In this document: piece by piece, positions 25,161-32,962 of the stretch | Layout: each line of letters begins with the position of its first letter | Position numbering within the stretch: position 1 is the stretch's first letter | Position numbers and translations under genes: made by a program | Notes under the pieces: generated by a model | Told to the model about the DNA's origin: nothing | The model's input: only the letters and a program-made list of their open reading frames with translations | The model's database searches: none | NCBI RefSeq assembly: GCF_000426865.1 | Contig: NZ_AUGE01000020.1 | Location: forward strand, 1-64,000 | DNA length: 64,000 bases | Direction of reading: 5' to 3' | Source: Citrifermentans bremense R1 | GTDB lineage: Bacteria; Desulfobacterota; Desulfuromonadia; Geobacterales; Geobacteraceae

Positions 25161-25876
25161 TGGTTCACCCATTTGCCGTCGTCACCCTGGACCCTGGTGC
25201 CGGGGGCGCTGTTTTGACGGTTGATGCGGGCGAAAACCTTCCTGATCGCGGGGAGGTCCTTCGCGGTGAAGTTCTCGTTGGTCCGCACCACCCTGAGCAT
25301 CAGGATCTCGCGCGACCGGTTCACCTCGTCGACCACCTGTTTGAATTCACCCTCCGTGAATCGGGCGGCGAAGGCCTTGAGGTCCGCCGGCGCCTTTTCC
25401 GGGAGCGCGCGTTCAAATGGGGCGAGGGTCCCCTCCAGACTCTCCCCGACCCACCCCAGCCGCTTGAAGGTATCCACGTCGTCGGCATGGAAAGCTATCG
25501 CCTCCAGCGCCTGTGCCGCCTCCTGGTGTTCCGGCGAGTGTTTCTGCGGGGCATCCACCTTGCCGGTGGGGGACACGCCGCGCACCGAGGCGACAAGGAG
25601 CACGTCCTCCGAGAGCGCGTTATATGTTCCGAGCACCTGGTTTTCCAGCGAGGTCCTCTCGCTCACCACGTTCACATCCACCTTCGCCAGCGTGCACCCC
25701 GCGAAAAGGAGCGACGCCAGCAACAGCAAGCTTGCCCCACTTCCGACCCGGACGCCGGAACGTTGAACGTTGAACGTTGAACCGTTTTTAGCGTTGAACG
25801 CTGAACCGGTTTTCGTAGAAGCGGTTTTGGTTTCCGAACGTTGAACGTTGAACGTTGAACGGGTTTTATCTTTCAT
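25157..25876 (-). CDS. Lipoprotein with micro-repeat-expanded signal n-region
   Basis: A 239-residue lipoprotein precursor. The lipobox LLFAGC puts Cys61 as the lipid-modified residue, preceded by LLLLASLLF. The 50 residues before that hydrophobic core are unusually long and built from STFNVQRS and SAFNAKNG units, encoded by the repeat at 25758-25861. No ATG, GTG or usable TTG lies between the repeat and the core, and AAAAGGAGGAGCA precedes the ATG at 25876, so the repeat appears to be translated. The mature part is helical (HQEAAQALEAIAFHADDVDT). The gene start overlaps the AsmA-like gene by 11 bases and its stop overlaps the CHAT start. The function is not known; a membrane anchor for the CHAT protein is a guess. 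Confidence 0.8.
   Translation of the reverse strand: MKDKTRSTFNVQRSETKTASTKTGSAFNAKNGSTFNVQRSGVRVGSGASLLLLASLLFAGCTLAKVDVNVVSERTSLENQVLGTYNALSEDVLLVASVRGVSPTGKVDAPQKHSPEHQEAAQALEAIAFHADDVDTFKRLGWVGESLEGTLAPFERALPEKAPADLKAFAARFTEGEFKQVVDEVNRSREILMLRVVRTNENFTAKDLPAIRKVFARINRQNSAPGTRVQGDDGKWVNQ
25758..25861. repeat. CGTTGAACGTTGAAC micro-repeat inside a coding region
   Basis: Units of GTTGAAC recur three times at 25760-25782, once as a variant at 25791-25807 and three times at 25838-25861, separated by AACCG(G)TTTT-like spacers. On the minus strand they read FNVQRS. The repeat lies inside the first 45 codons of the lipoprotein gene. Confidence 0.9.
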
Positions 25877-28800
25877 TGCTCCTCCTTTTCAGCGACAGCG
25901 CGCCGTCCGCCCCAACCACCAGCGTGTCGGCCCGGGCCAGCTCCAAAAGCGCCTTGGAAGACGCGATGCCTGCGATGAGGCGCTCCAGCTCCTTGCGGAT
26001 GGGGAGCTCGGAGAGGCGCAGCCGCTCCAGCTTGGGGATATCCACCCCCACCCCCTTGACCAGCAGTTCCCCCTCACAATCGAGCGCGCCGTCCACGGCG
26101 GAGACACGGAGCCCCTTCAGGTCGGCCAGCTGCAGCGATTTCCTCTGCGCCACCACCTTTTCGTTGCGCTGGTACGGGTCGATGGCGAAAAGCGCCCGGT
26201 CCAGTATCCGCGAGCTGAAGCGCCGCAGGTTCAGGTTCATCTTCAGCCCCTCCAGGAGCGCCCGCTGTTCTGCGGCAAGCGGCGCTGAGAGGGAAAGCTC
26301 CCCGGTCAGCTCCTCGCCGGGACGCGCGCCCCCCGAAGCGGGGAATAAAAGTGACGGATCGAGCCGCGAAAAATAGCAGTAGGTGGAAAGAACCGGAACC
26401 TCGCGGGAGAGGTCGATCACCCCGCGCGCCCGCACGGTCCCCCCTCCCACCTCGGCCTGGAAGAAGGACAGCCCCAGCGTATCCGGTTCCAGCAGCAGGT
26501 CCGCCTCCAGGGCGGTGGCGCTCAAGGGGACCGCGCCGGAGTTGAAGGAGGCGCTCTTGATGCCGATCTTGCGGGGACCGCTCGCTTCGCCGCGCAGGTC
26601 CTGATAGATCCTCGCGGCCAGGTCGGAGTTCGCGGCGAGGGGGGGCGCCACCGGGGCGGGACGCACCAGGAGCGCCGAGAGCGGGATCCACTCACCCCCT
26701 TTCCCCTGGGCCAGGGCATAGCTGCGGTCGAAGACCAGGTCGGCCCGGATCCCCTGCGCCGACATCCCTTTGCCGTCGGCGACGCCGAAGTCGCGACACT
26801 TGGTGTAGCCGCGCATCCTCAGCTCCCGGGCGGCGGTGAGGTCGAGGCGCGCGCCGGCGGCGACGTTGCCGGAGAGCTTAAGCCCGGCGAGAGCCTGCTT
26901 CGCCTCGCGCGGGAAGTTCCCTTCCAAATGGGCGAACATGGTGGCGTCCAGGCGCTTCAAAAGGGTCGGGGTATCGAGCTTCGCCGAGTCGTCCAAGAGC
27001 CGGTCGATCCCCCCCACCGTCAGCTCCGCAACCTGCGACAGCCCCAGCGAGCGGACCTGCAGCTCCTCGGTCAGGCGGAGATCCTTCCACTGCGAAAGCT
27101 CCCCCGCAAGGGTGAGCGCGCCCGACTGCAGCGGGAGCTGCTCGGCCGCGCCGGCAAGCCCAGTGATGCCGGCAAAGCTGAAGGCGCCGTCGATGGCGAG
27201 CGGCTTACCGGCTGCGGGAAGCGAGAAGGAGAGAGGCTTCGTGGTGCTCAGGTTTTGTACCTTGTAGGTCGTTTTCGCTGCGGGGATACGGAGGTCCAGG
27301 CCGTCCAGTTGCAGTGCGAGGGTGCCGCGGTTCAAGAGGGCGCAGGCGCCGCGCGCCGCCCGGAGCGGGTTCTTCTCCTTGGCTAGCTGGGCTACCGGCA
27401 GAGGCGCCTCCAGGTCCCAGGTCGCCGCGGCCAAACCTTTGGCATCGAGCCCCGCCGGAACAAAAGGAGCCGCTACCGGCATGAGCTTATTCAGGTCGAA
27501 GCGCGCCTTTCCCGTGGTCGCCGCCACCTGCTTGATCAGGCCCGAGAGCCCCGCCTGCGCCTCGATGGCAAACGCATCGGCCGCGGTTGCGGTGAGGTGC
27601 GCCCGCTTCACCGTGGCGCTCCCATCCCCTTTCTTCGGCAGGTGCACCCCTTCCGCAACGAGAGTCGCTGCCAATGGGGTCAGGACCACCTGCTTCCCAC
27701 CCTGATTCGCGGAGAGCTTGGCCGCGGAAAGTTTGAGCCCCGGGAGCGTGGCTTCCAGCTCCCCCCCCGCGAGCGCCCGGCCCTCCAGCTGCAGCTCCTC
27801 GCGCACCCCTTCCACGGCAAGCTCGGGGCCGACCTGCATCAGCGCGAACTCCAGCGACTGCCCGATCAAGGCCCTCGCACGCTTATGCTTCAGGTCCAGC
27901 TCGGTGAGCGCCAGTGCCAGCGCGCCTTTCCCCCCCAGGAGCAATACCTTCTTCTTCCCGGACAGCTCGACCCTCTTCGCGCCCAAGCGGAGATCCGCGG
28001 CTAAGGAGAGCGGGGCGAGCTTCTTCAGCGGAACCGCCGCCCGTTCCAGGACGAGCGAAAGCCCCTCCCCCTGCAGCGACCCATTCGCCAGGCGCAAGCC
28101 AAGTTGCGGCAGATCGACCACCGCCTTTTCCAGAGTCAATTCGCCGTCATTGTTGGGTCCCTTGAGCCGCGCAGTGAGTTTCGCCACCGAAGCCGTCCCG
28201 GTCAGCGCCTGCACCGGAAGGTTCGCCGGCAGAAAAGGCGCGGCCAGACGCCTTGCCGCAGTCAGGTCCAGCCTGAGCGGCCCCAGATCTGCCGCCACCG
28301 AGCGGGAGCGCTCCGTTGGGCGGTCCACCACGGCGCTCCAGACCGCGGACAAAAGCCCGGGGCTTTCCAGGGCGCCGTCGCTGAAGGTGACCCGCTGCCG
28401 CTTGTGGTCGCTCACGAGCTTTTGGTGCAGCTTGAGATCGAGCGGCCCCGCCGTCCCCTTCTTCCCGGGTATTTTGCCGACCGAGAGCCGGTCGCAGGCC
28501 AAGTCCAGGAGGACCATGAGGTCGGCGTTTCGATCCAACTCCGCGCCCAAGTCGAGCGCCAGCTTGCCGTCCAGCGTGGGCAGTTCCCGGTGCGCCATGG
28601 CCGTCGCCAGCGGCGCCAGCTCCGGCAGATTCACCCGCAGCTTCGCTTTGAGGCCTCCCGGGCGGTTCACCCCGCCGCCGGCATCGAGCGTCACCCCCGG
28701 GAAACCCGCCTGCGCCGACAGGAGCGCCGCAGCCGGCTTGATCTTGTCCTTGGCCGTCACCAGGTCCGAAAGCCGTGCCTTGAAATGCACCCGCTGGGGT

Positions 28801-29462
28801 TTCGCGTCAGGCAGCGCGACGCTCCCCTCAAGCGAGGTGTCGATGGGGAGCCGCGCCAAAGAAGGTGCGGCAAGGGCGAAGGAGACCTCGCGCAGCACCG
28901 TCTGCCGCCCCGACGCCGGATCGAGGTAGCTGACGGTCATGGGAGCGGCGTCGACGGCAAGGCGGACATCCACCGGAAGGGGCCACTCCATCCCCTGGAA
29001 CTTCTGCACCGCCTCGGCCACCTGCGTCAGGGGGTCCTTGGCCGGCTTCTCGGGGGGAGGTTGCTTCGGCCCCGGAGCAAGGCTCGCTTCCAGCTTCCTC
29101 AGCTTCACGTCGAGGGAGACCGTATAGCGCCCGGAGTCATCCCACTCCAGCCCCGGCTTTACGCGCAGCTCCGCCAGGTTCGCGTTCAGAAGAGGCGGAG
29201 GGCCGTCGCCGACAGTCAGCCCGGAAAGGGCAAGGCCTTGCGACCACGAAAGGGTGAGGTTGGACCAGGAGACAGGTTTTTTCAGGGACTTGGAAAGCTG
29301 CAGCCTCAGCAGGGACTGGGCCTGCGAGGTGGAAAGGAGGGTCGGCAGAAAGACCACCAGAAGAACGAGGGCGATCACCCCCGTCAAAGCGGTCAGGGCG
29401 CCCACGAACATGATCTTTTTAAACCGGAGGGCACGCATGTAAGCAAGCAGGCTACTGAGCAT
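25866..29462 (-). CDS. AsmA/TamB-like large envelope protein
   Basis: About 1198 residues. One N-terminal transmembrane helix (GALTALTGVIALVLLVVFLP) anchors a very long periplasmic part rich in beta-strand repeats of the AsmA/DUF748/TamB type. An AsmA-like opening SLKKPVSWSNLTLSWSQGLAL is followed by many LDLxxxL(A/G)xL-type strands, and AsmA-like C-terminal blocks with ARGVIDLSREVPVL and LSLSAPLAAEQ. Such proteins form lipid-carrying bridges between the membranes. The start is uncertain: ATG at 29462 or 29438 both lack a good ribosome-binding site, and a GTG at 29534 has GGAGG overlapping it. The stop overlaps the lipoprotein start by 11 bases, so this is the first gene of the coupled operon. 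Confidence 0.8.
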   Translation of the reverse strand: MLSSLLAYMRALRFKKIMFVGALTALTGVIALVLLVVFLPTLLSTSQAQSLLRLQLSKSLKKPVSWSNLTLSWSQGLALSGLTVGDGPPPLLNANLAELRVKPGLEWDDSGRYTVSLDVKLRKLEASLAPGPKQPPPEKPAKDPLTQVAEAVQKFQGMEWPLPVDVRLAVDAAPMTVSYLDPASGRQTVLREVSFALAAPSLARLPIDTSLEGSVALPDAKPQRVHFKARLSDLVTAKDKIKPAAALLSAQAGFPGVTLDAGGGVNRPGGLKAKLRVNLPELAPLATAMAHRELPTLDGKLALDLGAELDRNADLMVLLDLACDRLSVGKIPGKKGTAGPLDLKLHQKLVSDHKRQRVTFSDGALESPGLLSAVWSAVVDRPTERSRSVAADLGPLRLDLTAARRLAAPFLPANLPVQALTGTASVAKLTARLKGPNNDGELTLEKAVVDLPQLGLRLANGSLQGEGLSLVLERAAVPLKKLAPLSLAADLRLGAKRVELSGKKKVLLLGGKGALALALTELDLKHKRARALIGQSLEFALMQVGPELAVEGVREELQLEGRALAGGELEATLPGLKLSAAKLSANQGGKQVVLTPLAATLVAEGVHLPKKGDGSATVKRAHLTATAADAFAIEAQAGLSGLIKQVAATTGKARFDLNKLMPVAAPFVPAGLDAKGLAAATWDLEAPLPVAQLAKEKNPLRAARGACALLNRGTLALQLDGLDLRIPAAKTTYKVQNLSTTKPLSFSLPAAGKPLAIDGAFSFAGITGLAGAAEQLPLQSGALTLAGELSQWKDLRLTEELQVRSLGLSQVAELTVGGIDRLLDDSAKLDTPTLLKRLDATMFAHLEGNFPREAKQALAGLKLSGNVAAGARLDLTAARELRMRGYTKCRDFGVADGKGMSAQGIRADLVFDRSYALAQGKGGEWIPLSALLVRPAPVAPPLAANSDLAARIYQDLRGEASGPRKIGIKSASFNSGAVPLSATALEADLLLEPDTLGLSFFQAEVGGGTVRARGVIDLSREVPVLSTYCYFSRLDPSLLFPASGGARPGEELTGELSLSAPLAAEQRALLEGLKMNLNLRRFSSRILDRALFAIDPYQRNEKVVAQRKSLQLADLKGLRVSAVDGALDCEGELLVKGVGVDIPKLERLRLSELPIRKELERLIAGIASSKALLELARADTLVVGADGALSLKRRSNER

Positions 29463-29566
29463 CAGTCGGTATCCCGGAGGCAGCGCTGGTCTAAGGGGAA
29501 AGGGACGGCAGGAGCAAGGTGATTTTCTTATCACCTCCGAAATTTAAAGTCAAACGGTTCGCTTCG

Positions 29567-29746
29567 TCACACCCCCGGCCTCAGGTGCTTATGGCGGATG
29601 TAGCACAACTGGTCGCCGTTCCTTATCAGGCGCGGAATGGGCCGGGTCAGGTTATGACAGGAAAGGCAGGCGATTTTGTCGTCTTGCAGCGCGCACCCCG
29701 CCTGTTTGATCTCGGCCACCGTCGCGTATTGAGTTCTTTCCCATCT
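29567..29746 (-). pseudogene. Fragment of a doubled-CxxCH cytochrome
   Basis: The minus frame encodes about 59 residues ending in a stop at 29567. It contains a heme-binding CLSCH and, 23 residues later, LCYIRH, where a CxxCH has probably lost its second Cys. The spacing and the NLTRPIPRLIRNGDQLCY context match the doubled-CXXCH motif family of multiheme cytochromes. The frame is closed upstream by a TGA at 29747-29749 and has no signal peptide, so this is a remnant of a larger gene. Motifs are seen; the family match is from memory. Confidence 0.55.
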
Positions 29747-29991
29747 TCACTGTCATAGACTTATTCGTCGTCTGTCAAAACTAGCCTTTGAAAGAATAGC
29801 ATGGGGGCAAGGGCAGGCAACGCCTGAGCCATTATATTCGATTCATTCAGTACCCGTTCATTCCGTTAGTTGTGAGACTGAAGTGAAGTTGTAAAGGAGA
29901 ATGCGCCCCTGCTCCTTTTTGAGGCGCGGGGTTTGGCAGAACCTGTTTTCGGCACCGCCCCGACATTTTTATGATCATGCTCATTTTATCG

Positions 29992-30019
29992 TTGACGAAA
30001 AATTAGCCTCTGCTATAGT
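29992..30019 (+). promoter_or_regulatory. Promoter of the TetR-led operon
   Basis: TTGACG at 29992-29997 and TATAGT at 30014-30019 are 16 bases apart. The TetR ATG is at 30052. TetR regulators usually repress their own promoter, but I see no clear dyad overlapping these boxes. Confidence 0.6.
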
Positions 30020-30051
30020 GAGCGCGTTCACATTTTACGGATGGAGCTTCA

Positions 30052-30669
30052 ATGCGTATCACCGAGCAGGCAAAACAGCAGTGCCGGGCACGGATCCTGG
30101 AGAAGGCATCCGAACTCTTTTGCGCCCGCGGCTTCGACCAGACCACCACCCGCGACATCGCGCTCGCGGCAGGGGTCGCCGCAGGAACCATGTTCAACTA
30201 TTTCCCCAGCAAGGAGACGATGGCGATGACCATGGTCTCCGACGCGCTCGCCGAAGGCGAGGAGGAATTCCAGGGCCGCACCGGCGGCGAGCTCGCCGAG
30301 GATCTCTTCGGCTTCATAGCCTCGGGGCTTCGCAGGCTGCGCCCCCTGCGCCCCTTCCTCGGTCCCGTGCTGGAGCGCTCGTTAAGCCCGTTCCCGCGCA
30401 AGAACGTTTGCCCCGTGGGAGAGGCGGCGCGCCAGCGGCACCTCGGCTTCATGCAGCAGATCCTTGCCAGGCACGGGTTCAGCTCCGCACCCGATTACGT
30501 CGCCACGACCATTTACTGGTCGCTCTACCTGGGAGTGCTCGCCTTCTGGACCAGCGACCTCTCGCCGAACCAGGAAGCCAGCCAGGCGCTGGTGGACTAC
30601 TCGGTCCGTACCTTTGTGCACATTATCTCCGGCAGCGCCGGGGCAGATGGAGGTGAGCATGTCCTGTAA
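30052..30669 (+). CDS. TetR-family transcriptional regulator
   Basis: A 205-residue regulator. The N-terminal helix-turn-helix covers residues about 10-55 (ILEKASELFCARGFDQTTTR, then GVAAGTMFNYFPSKETM). The helical C-terminal ligand domain contains one Cys (NVCPVGE) and a hydrophobic TIYWSLYLGVLAFWTSD segment suited to a lipophilic ligand. The ATG follows GGAGCTTCA. It overlaps the next gene by 11 bases and probably controls the six-gene operon, including itself. The ligand is unknown; a lipid or hydrophobic compound is inferred from the operon. Confidence 0.92.
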   Translation: MRITEQAKQQCRARILEKASELFCARGFDQTTTRDIALAAGVAAGTMFNYFPSKETMAMTMVSDALAEGEEEFQGRTGGELAEDLFGFIASGLRRLRPLRPFLGPVLERSLSPFPRKNVCPVGEAARQRHLGFMQQILARHGFSSAPDYVATTIYWSLYLGVLAFWTSDLSPNQEASQALVDYSVRTFVHIISGSAGADGGEHVL

Positions 30670-32164
30670 CGCCGCACTAACGTCGTACCCCGAAAGCCGG
30701 GAGCGCCTGCTGCAGCTCCTGCCGAGAGACGAAGACGCCGCCGCTCGCGAGAGGCTTGCCGAACTGGTCGAAACGGCCTGCAGCAACAGGCCCCCGACTA
30801 GTTCTCTTTCCCGGCTTTGGATCCTGGGAAGCCTGCAGGCGAAGGTCGCATGCGCCTATCTGGCCTGGTGGCTGAAGAGCCGCTGGGCCGACGAGGACGA
30901 GAAGGAGCGGACCAAGAACGAGACCCACCTCAAGGCGGCGCTGGAGTTGCTCGGCACCATGGGGTACCTGCGCGGCGCCGTCATGAAGGTGGGGCAGATG
31001 CTGACGCTCCCCGAGATGGTTCCCGAGCAGTATGTCCGCCTGCTCTCCTCGCTCAGCTTCGAGGCCCCGCCGATGCACTACGCCATGGTGCGCGAGGTCT
31101 TTTTCGACGAATTCGGCCGGGAACCCGAAGAGATGTTCGCCAGCTTCGAGAAGAAGGCCTTCGCCGCCGCATCCCTGGGGCAGGTGCACCGCGCCCGGCT
31201 CCATACGGGAGAGCAGGTGGCGGTGAAGATCCAGTATCCCGGGATCGCCCGTACCATCCAGGCAGATCTCAAGAACCTCCGCCTGCTGCTGCAGCCGATG
31301 CGCATGGGGGACGATTGGCCGAACCTCCTCGACAAGCTGGCCGAGGTCGAGAGCGTGCTTCTGGCAGAAACCGACTACCTGAAGGAGGCCGAGTTGGCCC
31401 AGGCGGTGCGCAGCCATTTTGAGCCGGGGGACGGGATCGTGGTTCCGAGGGTATATACCGAGTGCTCCAGCCTCCGGGTCTTGACCACCGAATATCTGCA
31501 AGGGGTACACATAGACGAATTTCTCGCTTCCGACCCGTCGCAGGAACTGCGAGATCGCTTCACCCACCTGATGACCATGGCCACCATCCGTCTTTTGTAC
31601 CGGACACACTGCATCATGGCCGATCCCAATCCGGGCAACTACATTTTCATGCCGGACGGCAGGCTGGGGGTGATCGACTTCGGCTGCGCCCGCATGTACA
31701 CCGACGAAGAATGGCGGATGCAGTGCGAGGCCGAAGCGGCAGCGTTCCGGCAGGACGAGAAGGAGATGGAACGCATCATCGTGGAAGCGTCGCTCTACGA
31801 GTCGGCGCAGGAGATGGGGGCGGAGCGGGTGGAACTGGTGGGGCGGGTGATAAGTTGGCAGTTGGAGCCCTGGCTTTCCGAGGGGCTCTTCGACTTCGGC
31901 GACAGGGACTTCTTCCTTCGGGGGATGGAGGCCATGCGGCAAGCCACCAAGAAGGGGTACCTGCGCGGCATGCCATTGCACATCTGGACCACGCGTTTCG
32001 TGCTGGGCGCCCGTGCCGTTGTCTACCGCCTCAAGGGGCGCTGCCATTTCAAGGAGATCTACCGGCAGGAGTCGGCACCGGAGGTGCGCTCCCCCTCCCT
32101 GTCCGCGAACACGGGGGGAAGCGGAAGTCCATCCCCTCGCCCTCTGGGAGAGGGGCAGGGGTGA
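30659..32164 (+). CDS. UbiB/AarF (ABC1) family atypical kinase
   Basis: About 501 residues. The family motifs are intact: KVGQ in GAVMKVGQMLTLPEMVPEQY, the ATP-loop region FAAASLGQVHRA, VAVKIQYPG, the metal site DPNPGNYIF and the DFG-like GVIDFGCARM. UbiB-family proteins affect ubiquinone and lipid traffic at membranes. The start at 30659 follows GGAGGTGAGC and overlaps the TetR gene; the open frame extends further upstream. The last 25 or so residues (PSLSANTGG to PRPLGEGQG) are encoded by a PLPLGEG micro-repeat and look like an added tail. Linkage to an ABC/FtsX exporter suggests it serves lipid export. Confidence 0.87.
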   Translation: MSCNAALTSYPESRERLLQLLPRDEDAAARERLAELVETACSNRPPTSSLSRLWILGSLQAKVACAYLAWWLKSRWADEDEKERTKNETHLKAALELLGTMGYLRGAVMKVGQMLTLPEMVPEQYVRLLSSLSFEAPPMHYAMVREVFFDEFGREPEEMFASFEKKAFAAASLGQVHRARLHTGEQVAVKIQYPGIARTIQADLKNLRLLLQPMRMGDDWPNLLDKLAEVESVLLAETDYLKEAELAQAVRSHFEPGDGIVVPRVYTECSSLRVLTTEYLQGVHIDEFLASDPSQELRDRFTHLMTMATIRLLYRTHCIMADPNPGNYIFMPDGRLGVIDFGCARMYTDEEWRMQCEAEAAAFRQDEKEMERIIVEASLYESAQEMGAERVELVGRVISWQLEPWLSEGLFDFGDRDFFLRGMEAMRQATKKGYLRGMPLHIWTTRFVLGARAVVYRLKGRCHFKEIYRQESAPEVRSPSLSANTGGSGSPSPRPLGEGQG

Positions 32165-32246
32165 GGGATGTGGGTGAAGCCGGCAGCGTCGCGAATGATG
32201 GCACCTCCCCCCACCCCCTAACCCCCTCCCACAAGGGGAGGGGGAA
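32128..32246. repeat. PLPLGEG-type micro-repeats at the UbiB stop
   Basis: Two copies of a short G/C palindrome type (CCCTCTGGGAGAGGGGCAGGGGTGAGGG near 32140, and CCCCCTCCCACAAGGGGAGGGGGAAC near 32221-32246) flank the kinase stop at 32164. The first copy is translated as the kinase C-terminus; the second lies before the ATPase start. Confidence 0.7.
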
Positions 32247-32272
32247 CTATTTCTTTACACAGGAGGTAGCAC

Positions 32273-32962
32273 ATGCTGCAGCTTCGTGATGTGGTCAAAT
32301 CGTACGACGGGAAATCCACGGTGACCGCACTTGCCGGTATCACCCTTTCCATCGCCCCCGGCGAGATGGTGGCCATCATGGGCCCCTCCGGCTCGGGGAA
32401 ATCCACCCTCTTGAACCTGATGGGAGGGCTCGACGTCCCGACCTCCGGGCAGCTCCTGGTCGCCGGGAAGGACCTGGCGCGGGAAAGCGAGAAAGCCCGC
32501 TCGCTCTTTCGCCGCAACAGCGTCTCCTATATCTTCCAGGCCTACCACCTGATGCCGACGCTTAAGGTGCGGCAGAACGTGGCGCTCCCGCTGCAGTTGG
32601 CAGGCGTATCGGCTAAGAAAGCGGCCCTGCAGGTGGAGCGGGTCCTCGCGGAGGTGGGGCTGGAATCACGCGGAGACCATCTCCCGGACGAACTCTCCGG
32701 CGGCGAGAGGCAGCGCGTCGCCATCGCGCGCGCCCTGGCGACCGACGCCCCCCTGCTCCTCGCGGACGAGCCCACCGGGAACCTCGACAGCGCGCGCGGC
32801 AGGGAGATCCTCGCTTTGCTCCGCTCCATCCACGAAAAGAGGAACACCACCATCGTCATGGTCACCCATGACCACGACGCCGCCTCCGCCTGCGACCGGT
32901 TGATCAGGCTGCGCGACGGGAGGGTGGAGGACGACGGTGTCGTCATCGGAGGTGGGAGATGA
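32273..32962 (+). CDS. ABC transporter ATPase (LolD/MacB type)
   Basis: A 229-residue ATPase with complete motifs: Walker A GPSGSGKST, signature LSGGERQRVAIARAL, Walker B LLLADEPTGNLDS and the switch His in VMVTHDHD. The LolD/MacB subfamily drives mechanotransmission or extraction of lipids and lipoproteins rather than classic import. The ATG follows AGGAGGTAGCAC. It overlaps the permease gene by 4 bases (ATGA), so the two form the ABC unit. Confidence 0.93.
   Translation: MLQLRDVVKSYDGKSTVTALAGITLSIAPGEMVAIMGPSGSGKSTLLNLMGGLDVPTSGQLLVAGKDLARESEKARSLFRRNSVSYIFQAYHLMPTLKVRQNVALPLQLAGVSAKKAALQVERVLAEVGLESRGDHLPDELSGGERQRVAIARALATDAPLLLADEPTGNLDSARGREILALLRSIHEKRNTTIVMVTHDHDAASACDRLIRLRDGRVEDDGVVIGGGR

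Larger units (their letters stand above)
29535..30051. other. Intergenic region upstream of the TetR operon
   Basis: The 517 bases between the divergent AsmA-like and TetR genes hold a cytochrome-like gene remnant (29567-29746), an AT-rich block at about 29750-29890 that should include the AsmA operon promoter, and the TetR promoter at 29992-30019. Confidence 0.6.

Noticed and set aside
22557-25217. 886-codon open frame on the plus strand opposite the CHAT gene
   Set aside because: In GC-rich DNA long antisense frames are expected, and it lacks a plausible start, ribosome-binding site or domain. The minus frame has clear protein motifs.
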